From: Luteibaculum sp964627445
Lineage (GTDB): Bacteria > Bacteroidota > Bacteroidia > Flavobacteriales_D > Luteibaculaceae
Assembly (NCBI GenBank): GCA_964627445.1
Contig: CAZVJF010000001.1
Span: 62,001-126,000, forward strand
Direction: 5' to 3'
Length of the DNA: 64,000 nucleotides
The notes under the pieces were generated by a model. The model saw nothing but the letters and a program-made list of their open reading frames with translations, did no database searches and was not told the DNA's origin. Numbering within the stretch: position 1 is the stretch's first letter; each line of letters opens with the position of its first letter. The position numbers and the translations under genes are program-made. Of the stretch, positions 15,394 through 22,541 are shown in pieces.

Positions 15394-16791
15394 ATGATGA
15401 AATCTTGGATAACACTGGTTTTTTGCATTTGCACCGCTACCCTGTGGAGCCAAGATTTAATGCTCTACATCCAAACCAGCCCCGAAGGTGCCAGTGTGCG
15501 CAACGGTGACGAAGTTCTGGGTGAAACGCCCCTACTCCTCTCTCAAAAACAACTGCGGGGTGCCCGAAAACTTCAGGTGCTCAAAGCAGGGTATGAGCCG
15601 CATGAAATTGATGACTTTAGAGAAGCTTGCGTAGCACTGCGATTAAACAGAAAAGGGGGCTACAATCGGAATCCGCTAAAAAGTCCTTTTTACGCCATCT
15701 ACCGAAGAGACACCGTGCGCATAGACCCCATGGTGATGGATGATGCCAGTAAAAGCTACAATTGCCTGGATACCCGGATATACTATAAAAAACTAGGCAA
15801 CCGAAGCCCAAAACTGGTCGATTACCTGGAAGGTTGCGAACTCACCTACCTTTCGAGATTCTCTTATTCGGACCCCTTATTTGCACCCTATCTCAACGGG
15901 GCAGATCTCTCTTTTCCTATCCAACAAGAGCTCATAGACATTACGCCTGTAGCCAACCAGTTTAAAAGCAAGCGCAAACGCAAGGAAAATGCATCGCGAT
16001 ACGAGAATAAACAGCTGTGGTACATCCTTGCAAAAGATGGCAACAAAAAGTTGTTTTTTATGCCATTGGACGAAGAACCCGACCCCAATGAACGCAGGCC
16101 TGTGCCCGATTTCAGTGGAAACATTCCCGGAGGAATGATCTACGCGCATCTAATATATCAAGACAGTGCACGCTTTGATTTTGTAACCCAAGACAATTTT
16201 GCCGAGGTTTTGCAGCAACTGCCTTCCAACCAGGCACTGCAGCAACTCTTTTTTGAGTCGAAAGATTTGTACGACTTTATCTTGAAACTGCTGGCGGTAG
16301 AAAATGCCTTTTTAGGAAGCATCATGCAAGAGAGCTTTGATGCGGAGTACAACCCCTCGCCTGCCCAAATCAATACTGCCAAAGTTTACGATTTACTGGA
16401 AGAGCGAAAAACCACCCAACGCATTACGATTGGTGCAGAACCCACTACCCAGGCTGACCCCGTGTACCAAGCCGAGGAAGAAGAATCAGGTGACAAACCC
16501 TGGTACCTCCAAGGATTAAAAAATCCCAAAGGAAAAACGGATACCTCCGAAGTACTGATATACAGCCCTGCCCAAGAAAGCACCGCTCCCGATAGCAGTG
16601 CTAACACCAATCCGTGGTACCTAAAAGGCGATAAAGACTTAAAACCGACAGAAATAGACGTATCCAACACCCGGTTTAAGAACCCTTACGAAAAGCCAAA
16701 GCGCCAAACCAACTACACGCCATGGTACCTTAAAGATAGCAATGGAAAAAATCGCTATCAATACCCTAAGGCTAAAAAAGAAGCCCCTTAG
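15394..16791 (+). CDS. Exported PEGA-domain protein with three C-terminal PWYL motifs
   Basis: A 465-residue protein, 22 bases after the preceding PEGA lipoprotein. It has a signal peptide ending TLWSQ (no lipobox cysteine), a PEGA module (IQTSPEGASVRNGDEVLGETPLLL, about 26-49), a long unassigned middle, and a disordered tail with PWYL at residues 369, 407 and 443. The layout mirrors the neighbour: same PEGA variant (GETPLLL), same tail motif. The two are probably diverged duplicates forming one envelope assembly, one lipid-anchored and one soluble. Two starts (15394, 15397) are equivalent. Confidence 0.82.
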   Translation: MMKSWITLVFCICTATLWSQDLMLYIQTSPEGASVRNGDEVLGETPLLLSQKQLRGARKLQVLKAGYEPHEIDDFREACVALRLNRKGGYNRNPLKSPFYAIYRRDTVRIDPMVMDDASKSYNCLDTRIYYKKLGNRSPKLVDYLEGCELTYLSRFSYSDPLFAPYLNGADLSFPIQQELIDITPVANQFKSKRKRKENASRYENKQLWYILAKDGNKKLFFMPLDEEPDPNERRPVPDFSGNIPGGMIYAHLIYQDSARFDFVTQDNFAEVLQQLPSNQALQQLFFESKDLYDFILKLLAVENAFLGSIMQESFDAEYNPSPAQINTAKVYDLLEERKTTQRITIGAEPTTQADPVYQAEEEESGDKPWYLQGLKNPKGKTDTSEVLIYSPAQESTAPDSSANTNPWYLKGDKDLKPTEIDVSNTRFKNPYEKPKRQTNYTPWYLKDSNGKNRYQYPKAKKEAP

Positions 16792-16834
16792 GAACAGGCA
16801 TTTTTCTTTTCTTCGCAGCACGATAAGTATCGGT

Positions 16835-17581
16835 ATGTTTCGCAAAGACCCGTTTGGCAACTCGTATTTTTTAAAACGCATCCTAATTTTAGTACTGGGA
16901 TTTTTCACCTGGTTTCGCTTCTACAAATACAATAAGTTAGATGTAACGGGCATGGAGCATCTAAAAAATGTAGCGCCCAACAAGGTTTTATTTGTAGCCA
17001 ACCACCAAACCTATTTTTCTGAGGTTATCTTAATGTACCACCTCTTTGCCGCCTTCAACAATGGCTTAGTAAACCGAATCACTTTTCCATGGTACTTGCT
17101 AAAACCCAAAACCAACCTGTTTTTTGTGGCCGCAGTAGAAACCATGAAGTCCGGTTTTATACCTAAGCTCTTTGCCTATGCCGGTTCCATCTCTATAAAA
17201 AGAACATGGCGCGAGGCTGGAAAAAACGTGAACCGCAAAGTAGACTTTAAAGATATTGCCAACATAGGCATGGCACTAGATGAAGGCTGGGTAATAACCT
17301 TCCCGCAAGGTACCACAACACCTTATGTACAAGGAAGGAGAGGGACAGCGCACATCATTAAACGCTTTGAACCGGTAGTAGTACCCGTAGTGATTGATGG
17401 TTTTCGCAGAGCCTTTGATAAACGCGGATTGTTTCTAAAGAAAAGCGGAACTACCCTAAAAATGCACTTTAAAGCTCCCATGGAGCTTAGCTACCAGGAA
17501 GATGCAGATGAGTTGGTAGACAAGCTGATGCATGCTATAGAACAGCGCCCCATACCCGAAAGTGTGGCACACTTTAAATAA
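16835..17581 (+). CDS. PlsC-like lysophospholipid acyltransferase with altered active-site motifs
   Basis: A 248-residue acyltransferase-fold protein with an N-terminal membrane helix (about 13-30). The block FVANHQTYFSEV (53-64) aligns with motif I of PlsC, but the canonical HX4D aspartate position is a serine (S62), with a glutamate one place later (E63). Motif III reads FPQGTTTP (156-163) instead of FPEGT. I recall Bacteroidetes relatives with HQTYFAD and FPQGT, so this seems a clade with a shifted acidic residue rather than a dead copy. Likely transfers acyl groups to lysolipids or other amphiphiles at the inner membrane. The ATG at 16835 is preferred to 16742, which lies inside the preceding gene. 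Confidence 0.8.
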   Translation: MFRKDPFGNSYFLKRILILVLGFFTWFRFYKYNKLDVTGMEHLKNVAPNKVLFVANHQTYFSEVILMYHLFAAFNNGLVNRITFPWYLLKPKTNLFFVAAVETMKSGFIPKLFAYAGSISIKRTWREAGKNVNRKVDFKDIANIGMALDEGWVITFPQGTTTPYVQGRRGTAHIIKRFEPVVVPVVIDGFRRAFDKRGLFLKKSGTTLKMHFKAPMELSYQEDADELVDKLMHAIEQRPIPESVAHFK

Positions 17582-18161
17582 AGAGTTTTAGCGCATACTT
17601 GTATTTCTTGCGCTCTTTTTTGGCCAGAGCCACGCGTTTAAATCCATATGCTTCCAGCATGTTTAGAAGATCGTCAGCATCCTTTTCGCTTACTCTGTAG
17701 GTCATGCTCTCAAAATTCTGACTTTTTAAATCGGGAAGCAGGCGCTTTAGCAGCCAATGCATGGCGCGCTGGTCGTTGGGGTTGTGGATGTACCAACGAT
17801 GTACCAATACTTTCTTGGTGCTTTCTTGCTCCATACTCAATCCAGCCAAAACATAATCGGCCTTGGAGGTGTAGGCGATGCTCGTAGTATTGGTTTTCTC
17901 CTTCTGCTTTATTTTCAGTTTTTTCTGAAGGTTTTCGCTTGCTGCAGCAGCCAGAGTAAAATGATAAGTGATCGCCTCTTCGGTCTTTTGTTTGGGTTTC
18001 ATTCCCCTGCGTTGGTGCAATCGCTTCAGCTTCTTTTTACGATTGTACTGCAACCATATGTACCACGCTACTGCGAACAGCGCCAGGGCAATACCGGCAA
18101 TCCAAACTTTGGTGAGAATGCGTGCGCGTTCCTCCCAACTCAACACCTCTAATAAAATCAT
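17574..18161 (-). CDS. Single-pass membrane protein of unknown function
   Basis: About 195 residues from the ATG at 18161 (a TTG at 18176 would add five codons). A short N-terminal segment, one membrane helix (VWIAGIALALFAVAWYIWL) and a strongly basic Lys/Arg/Gln-rich linker precede a C-terminal domain of about 110 residues ending YGFKRVALAKKERKKYKYAL. The C-terminal part has an alpha/beta rhythm but no motif I can name. Its stop overlaps the convergent acyltransferase by 8 bases. Confidence 0.7.
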   Translation of the reverse strand: MILLEVLSWEERARILTKVWIAGIALALFAVAWYIWLQYNRKKKLKRLHQRRGMKPKQKTEEAITYHFTLAAAASENLQKKLKIKQKEKTNTTSIAYTSKADYVLAGLSMEQESTKKVLVHRWYIHNPNDQRAMHWLLKRLLPDLKSQNFESMTYRVSEKDADDLLNMLEAYGFKRVALAKKERKKYKYALKLFI

Positions 18162-18247
18162 ATTGTAAATCGCCAATAATAATAACTTTACCGTGCACTA
18201 ATGTATACAATAGCTACAGAAGAAAATACCCAAAACTACCTACCCCA

Positions 18248-19114
18248 ATGAGAACCACCTCGCACCCCTATGTTTGGCAATTAGTAATTGCAGTTATGTT
18301 ATTGGCTGGATGTAACCAAGCCGAAGTGGCCAAGTTGCGCTCGCAAAATGCAGAGTTAGAAAGCCAGGTTAATGAGTTACAGTACAAGTCGGATTTAAAG
18401 GACTCCACCATTAACGATTTCTTTAAAGACTTTAATGATATTGAAGCCAACCTCAACGAGATTAAGAAAAAAGAGCAAGGATTGGTTAGCAAGCGCGTAG
18501 CCAACCGCGAACTGGCACAAGGCGATAAAGAGCGCATCATTTCCGACATCACTGCGATTAACGAATTACTCATTGAAAACAAGCGCAAAATCCAAGGCCT
18601 ATCTTCCAAACTAAAGGACGCCAACGTGAATATTACCGAGTTTGAGCGCATGCTGAGCGGACTAGAAGAGAGCCTGGAACAAAAAAACATGGAAATAGAC
18701 CAGCTGCGCACCAACCTGGCCAATGCCAACGATGCCCTCTCTGCACTCAACGATTTGTATATAGAGAGCGTAATGGAGGCCGAAGCCAAGCAAGAAGAAC
18801 TGAACCGTGCGTACTATGCTTTTGGAACCTTTAAAGAGCTGAAGGAAAACAACGTACTTACCAAAGAGGGCGGCCTGATCGGCATAGGAAGTACTAAAAC
18901 CTTAAAAGACGATTTTAATAAGGCCTACTTTAAAGAAGTGGATATTTCCATAGACCAAACCCTCAAGTTGTATTCGGACAAGGCCAAGATTGTAACCACC
19001 CACCCCAGCGACAGCTACGAGCTAAAGATGGTAGACAACCAATACCAGCTACAAATTACAAAGCACAAGGCCTTTTGGTCTGCAAGCAAATATTTGGTAA
19101 TTATTACCGACTAG
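18248..19114 (+). CDS. Coiled-coil lipoprotein
   Basis: A 288-residue lipoprotein with lipobox LLAGC (Cys22). Residues 25 to about 200 are one long heptad-rich coiled coil (EVAKLRSQNAELESQVNEL and onward), followed by an 85-residue C-terminal domain (KEVDISIDQTLKLYSDKAKIVTTHP) of beta character. The same arrangement occurs in many Bacteroidetes lipoproteins of unknown role that span or measure the periplasm. The ATG at 18248 is chosen because it gives the lipoprotein signal; the longer reading frame from 18122 overlaps the divergent gene. Confidence 0.82.
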   Translation: MRTTSHPYVWQLVIAVMLLAGCNQAEVAKLRSQNAELESQVNELQYKSDLKDSTINDFFKDFNDIEANLNEIKKKEQGLVSKRVANRELAQGDKERIISDITAINELLIENKRKIQGLSSKLKDANVNITEFERMLSGLEESLEQKNMEIDQLRTNLANANDALSALNDLYIESVMEAEAKQEELNRAYYAFGTFKELKENNVLTKEGGLIGIGSTKTLKDDFNKAYFKEVDISIDQTLKLYSDKAKIVTTHPSDSYELKMVDNQYQLQITKHKAFWSASKYLVIITD

Positions 19115-19179
19115 CGCTTTATCCAAAGCGGATAGCGAGCGGTAGATTTTTACTACCTTGAGGTTTCTTACCCCGCGCC

Positions 19180-19596
19180 ATGGAAGAGAAATACATTTAC
19201 CCACAAAAAGTACTACTAGCCTGGGGCGAAAGTATTGGTGGTAACAAAAAAATAACGCAATGGCTTATGCAAAACGGCTACAAGGAATTGGCAGCCGTGA
19301 GCATAGCATTGCGTAATAACGAAGACGCGCGCAAGTGGTTGATGACAAACGGCTTCTCGCACCTTGTTGCGGTGGTAGATGGTGCAGAAGGCAACCATAA
19401 AGCCATATCCTGGTTGCGCAAACGCGATTTTGAGGCATTGGCAATGCTGGCCTTGGCAGCCGATGGCGATCGCAGCGGTTTTTCATGGCTTAAAGCAAAC
19501 CAACAGCGCGAGTTGTTTTACGTAGCCGAGAAAATGCGAACGCTTAAAGAAGGTATCGAAAGTAAGAACAACGATCCGCATTCCTTGAATTTCTGA
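19180..19596 (+). CDS. Four-repeat (25-residue) helical protein of unknown function
   Basis: A 138-residue soluble protein. Residues 21-120 are four tandem units of exactly 25 residues, with Trp-Leu at 28-29, 53-54, 78-79 and 103-104, an alanine-rich helix after each (ELAAVSIAL, HLVAVVDGA, ALAMLALAA) and Gly/Asn-Asn/Asp at each junction. This is a helical-hairpin solenoid, ankyrin-like in rhythm but shorter than ankyrin (33). No catalytic motif. Its TGA overlaps the ATG of the downstream hydrolase (TGATG), so they are translationally coupled. Likely a small binding or cofactor protein for that hydrolase; inference only. Confidence 0.75.
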   Translation: MEEKYIYPQKVLLAWGESIGGNKKITQWLMQNGYKELAAVSIALRNNEDARKWLMTNGFSHLVAVVDGAEGNHKAISWLRKRDFEALAMLALAADGDRSGFSWLKANQQRELFYVAEKMRTLKEGIESKNNDPHSLNF

Positions 19597-20483
19597 TGGC
19601 AGAGAAAAAATCTTCTTCGCTTCCTCTCAAGTACCAGTTCTTACAAAAAATAGCGCCTGTAGTAGATCGGTTGGCACCTGCTGTAGCAGGAAGATTAGCC
19701 AAACGGTACTTTTTAAAGCCCGTAAAATTCCCCATCCCAGAGGCCGAATATGCATTAAGAGACCAAGCACGCACCATTGAGTACGAAGTCAAGGGCAAGA
19801 AAATAGTGGCCTATGCGTGGAATGACACGGGGAAGAAAACCCTTTTTCTTATGCACGGCTGGGCATCTCGGGCCACACACTACACCGCACTAATATCACT
19901 GGCGGTAGGCCAAGATTATCGTGTGGTGGGATTGGATGCCCCAGCTCACGGTCAATCGGACGGAAAGTTTAGTGATGTACCGCAATTTGCTCAAGCCATT
20001 TTGGATTTGGAACAGCGTGAAGGAAAATTCCATGCAGCCGTAGGACATAGCATGGGCGGAACATCGCTCTTGTACGCCATGAATCGAGGTTTAAAAATAC
20101 CCCACCTTACCCTGATGGCGACCCCTGCTATAGAAGAAGAAATTATAGCTACCTACGTAAAGCAGATGTTCATTAAAGAGCGTAGCGTAGCGTATATGAT
20201 GAAGTACTTGGAAGCAGAGTTTGGTCATCCCTTTGAAAAATACACCGCCCTGTATTTGGCGCAAAGCCTAACCTTTGGCAAGCTGCATTTGGTATACGAT
20301 AAAAAAGACCGACAAGTAGCCACCGTAAATGCCGATGCCCTGCATGAAACCGTTCCCACAGCTACCAAAAGCATCATTACCAGTGGCGGCCACTCTAAAA
20401 TGCTAGCCGACAAACAATTGGCCAGTAAAATTATAGAACACATTACTACTGGGCTTGCTGAGTTGGAAGAACAGAAAGAATAA
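19596..20483 (+). CDS. Alpha/beta hydrolase
   Basis: A 295-residue hydrolase. The oxyanion strand TLFLMHGWASRATHY (about 84-98), DAPAHGQSDG, and the nucleophile elbow VGHSMGG (about 145-151, catalytic Ser in GHSMG) are clear; the acid is probably in YDKKDRQV and the histidine in SGGHSKM near the C-terminus. The N-terminal 70 residues are a helical extension. No signal peptide, so cytoplasmic. Substrate unknown (ester, amide or thioester). Coupled to the repeat protein upstream and ended by a strong terminator hairpin. Confidence 0.87.
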   Translation: MAEKKSSSLPLKYQFLQKIAPVVDRLAPAVAGRLAKRYFLKPVKFPIPEAEYALRDQARTIEYEVKGKKIVAYAWNDTGKKTLFLMHGWASRATHYTALISLAVGQDYRVVGLDAPAHGQSDGKFSDVPQFAQAILDLEQREGKFHAAVGHSMGGTSLLYAMNRGLKIPHLTLMATPAIEEEIIATYVKQMFIKERSVAYMMKYLEAEFGHPFEKYTALYLAQSLTFGKLHLVYDKKDRQVATVNADALHETVPTATKSIITSGGHSKMLADKQLASKIIEHITTGLAELEEQKE

Positions 20484-20487
20484 AAAC

Positions 20488-20506
20488 AGGAGGTCTACAG
20501 CCTCCT
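20488..20506. terminator. Bidirectional terminator hairpin
   Basis: AGGAGG (20488-20493), loop TCTACAG, CCTCCT (20501-20506), flanked by AAAAAC upstream and ATTTTC downstream. It follows the hydrolase stop by 4 bases and overlaps the last codons of the ribbon-helix-helix gene on the other strand. Confidence 0.6.
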
Positions 20507-20638
20507 ATTTTCTTTCAGTGCTTTGGCAATAATCCATTCCAATTGACCATTTACGCTCCTGAATTCATCGGCTGCCCATTGCTCTAGTTTTTTATAGGTT
20601 TCCTCGTCTACGCGTAATACAAAACTCTTCTTTGGCAT
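20495..20638 (-). CDS. Small Arc-type ribbon-helix-helix DNA-binding protein
   Basis: A 47-residue protein, starting MPKKSFVLRVDEETYKKLEQ. The FVLRVDEETY strand is the DNA-contacting ribbon, followed by helix 1 (YKKLEQWAADEF) and helix 2 (SVNGQLEWIIAKALKE) with the turn at RSVNG, the usual Arc/MetJ fold which binds operators as dimers or higher multimers. It starts 9 bases after the stop of the SPFH gene, so the two form one operon. I recall the same pairing of an SPFH protein with an Arc-like protein in other genomes. Candidate autoregulator acting at the palindrome 21522-21548; inferred, not shown. Confidence 0.85.
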   Translation of the reverse strand: MPKKSFVLRVDEETYKKLEQWAADEFRSVNGQLEWIIAKALKENRRL

Positions 20639-20647
20639 AGCATACTC

Positions 20648-21523
20648 CTAACTGTAAAGTGTTCCGGCATTTACTACGGGCGATGCATCTTTATCGCCAC
20701 ACAAAACCACCATAAGGTTGCTTACCATAGACGCTTTTTTATCGTCATCCAGCTTCACCAAATCTTTTTTACTCAATTCATCCAAAGCCAGTTCTACCAT
20801 GCCTACAGCACCCTCAACAATTTTTAAACGTGCCGCAACAATAGCCGTAGCTTGCTGGCGCTTCAACATGGCCTGCGCTATTTCCTGCGCATAAGCCAAA
20901 TACCCAATACGCGCTTCCAGCACCTCAATACCCGCAATGGCGAGGCGTTCGGTAAGTTCCTCTTCTAGTGAATCGTTTACTTCATCTAAGCCAGAGCGCA
21001 AGGTAATGGTGCCCTCCTCATCGTCATCAAAGTTGTCGTAGGCATACTTTCCAGCCAACTTGCGCACGGCCGCATCACTCTGCACACGCACAAAGTTTTC
21101 GTAGTCGTCTACCTCAAAGGCAGCATGAAAGGTATCTCGAACACGCCAGACCAAAATGACACTGATTAAAATGGGGTTCCCTAGAAAGTCGTTCACCTTT
21201 ACGCGCTCCGAATCGAAGTTACGAGCACGCAACGATATCTTCTTCTTTACATAAAAGGGGTTATAAAAATAGAAGCCGTTGGTTTTTATGGTTCCCACAT
21301 ACTTACCAAAAAACGTAAGCACAGCGGAGCCATTGGGATTTACAATGGCAAATCCATTAAGCGAAAGCAATACCAAGGGCCCGCATAAAAAATACCATGC
21401 AAAAGACTTTTGGTTACCGGTTAGCGCATACAAAACAACGGGTGCAGCCAGCAAAACAAGTATGAGTACAATGCCTACTAGTCCGTTGGCGGGCTTAATC
21501 TCTTTTTCTTCCGACTCTTTCAT
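20648..21523 (-). CDS. SPFH-domain (stomatin/prohibitin-like) membrane protein
   Basis: A 291-residue protein with two N-terminal hydrophobic segments (about 14-32 and 41-60) and an SPFH core: NPNGSAVLTFFGKYVGTIKTNGFYFYNPF, then RVKVNDFLGNPILISVILVWRV, and RVQSDAAVRKLAGKYAYDNF. The end LTERLAIAGIEVLEARIGYLAYAQEIAQAMLKRQQA is the typical stomatin helix. SPFH proteins form large rings on the membrane that scaffold proteases or lipid domains. The C-terminus (YS end, about 50 residues after the core) contains no protease. Co-transcribed with the ribbon-helix-helix gene. Confidence 0.9.
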   Translation of the reverse strand: MKESEEKEIKPANGLVGIVLILVLLAAPVVLYALTGNQKSFAWYFLCGPLVLLSLNGFAIVNPNGSAVLTFFGKYVGTIKTNGFYFYNPFYVKKKISLRARNFDSERVKVNDFLGNPILISVILVWRVRDTFHAAFEVDDYENFVRVQSDAAVRKLAGKYAYDNFDDDEEGTITLRSGLDEVNDSLEEELTERLAIAGIEVLEARIGYLAYAQEIAQAMLKRQQATAIVAARLKIVEGAVGMVELALDELSKKDLVKLDDDKKASMVSNLMVVLCGDKDASPVVNAGTLYS

Positions 21524-21548
21524 ATTGATATTATTTTGATATCAATAT
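21522..21548. promoter_or_regulatory. Perfect palindrome over the SPFH start codon (candidate operator)
   Basis: ATATTGATAT (21522-21531), a 7-base spacer TATTTTG, then ATATCAATAT (21539-21548): ten matching bases in each arm. The left arm includes two bases of the start codon; the right arm lies at the predicted transcription start. A protein bound here would block both initiation of transcription and, in RNA, could mask the start. Confidence 0.65.
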
Positions 21549-21552
21549 ACAA

Positions 21553-21582
21553 CAAAAATATTTTAGCTCATGAGTCCATTGC
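21553..21582 (-). promoter_or_regulatory. Promoter of the SPFH operon
   Basis: On the minus strand, TATTTTTG (complement of 21553-21560) with a TTTG 21 bases upstream, both in consensus form. The palindrome 21522-21548 lies directly downstream, over the expected start of the transcript. Confidence 0.6.
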
Positions 21583-21598
21583 AAAAAATGGATCTGTG

Positions 21599-22495
21599 CT
21601 ATCTACCGATGTGTAGTGAGTCCCTCAGATACTCGTACTCGTTTCCATTTTGCGACCAGTACGGTGTACGCATAGTAGTTTTTAGGGTAGCGCTGGTAAC
21701 GCTTTTAGTTATGGGATTTCCCTGGCCATCCAACTGCATCTCCTTCCACCCAACTATGGTATGCGGAAATGCAGAACGAAACTGCCAAACGTAGCGCTCT
21801 TGAGCATTCTCGAGGGTGAAAGTTGTTAGGCTAGAATCGGTTTCCATGCTGGCATTTACGCCAATAGGCGCAATATCTTGGTGCCTGTAGCGGGTAAGTT
21901 CACTGCTACGGGTGAGCTGTACGGCACCTGTAGGCAACAACTCAGGCGACATACGGATAAGTGCAAAAACCTCATCCATAAGCAGTTGCGGCTGCAAGCG
22001 GTGCGTCTCCAGCACTTCTTGCTCAAAGTAAGAATGGAGTCTGAAGTGGTATCCGCCATCCACCCTATTCATTTGGCTATACGCCTGTCCACACCAATCT
22101 TGTATACTGGTTGTAACCTTAGCAGCAGGCTGGTGCTCTTTTGTATTTAGGGGCACAAAGGTGGAAGTCATCGCGCTGTAGTCGTATATACCCGTAGTGA
22201 AGCGCTTAATGAAGTTGGTTTTCAGCACATTGTAGTTGGTGGTGCTGCTGCTGTTGGCTTTTACTTGGAGTTTTCCGTTAAATGGTTCGGTAACGGTGAT
22301 GAGCACCGCTTCGCCCTCGCGTATTTGTCCGTACCGGCTTTGCTGAACTGCGTAGGTCGCCAACTCGGCCTTGCCATCAAACCAATAGTCGCCAAAGGTC
22401 TCAGAAACCGACTCGGTAGGCTGGTAAAAATCGATGGGCGATTCCGCGCATCCCAAGAAGAAAACCGTTAACAAAAGAATGCCTGCATATCTCAT
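21599..22495 (-). CDS. Lipoprotein of unknown function
   Basis: A 298-residue lipoprotein with lipobox FFLGC (Cys16). The ATG at 22495 is preferred because it gives a textbook lipoprotein signal; a longer frame from 22606 has no such feature. The mature part is a mixed beta-rich chain (GKLQVKANSSSTTNY, RSSELTRYRHQDI, YVWQFRSAFPHTIVGWKEMQLDGQG) without motifs I recognise. It is divergent from the MscS gene with 46 bases between the starts. Expected at the periplasmic face of the inner or outer membrane. Confidence 0.8.
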   Translation of the reverse strand: MRYAGILLLTVFFLGCAESPIDFYQPTESVSETFGDYWFDGKAELATYAVQQSRYGQIREGEAVLITVTEPFNGKLQVKANSSSTTNYNVLKTNFIKRFTTGIYDYSAMTSTFVPLNTKEHQPAAKVTTSIQDWCGQAYSQMNRVDGGYHFRLHSYFEQEVLETHRLQPQLLMDEVFALIRMSPELLPTGAVQLTRSSELTRYRHQDIAPIGVNASMETDSSLTTFTLENAQERYVWQFRSAFPHTIVGWKEMQLDGQGNPITKSVTSATLKTTMRTPYWSQNGNEYEYLRDSLHIGR

Positions 22496-22541
22496 ATAAG
22501 TACTGTTTACGCTTTTTAAAATTGCTACTTTTCCAACGCTT

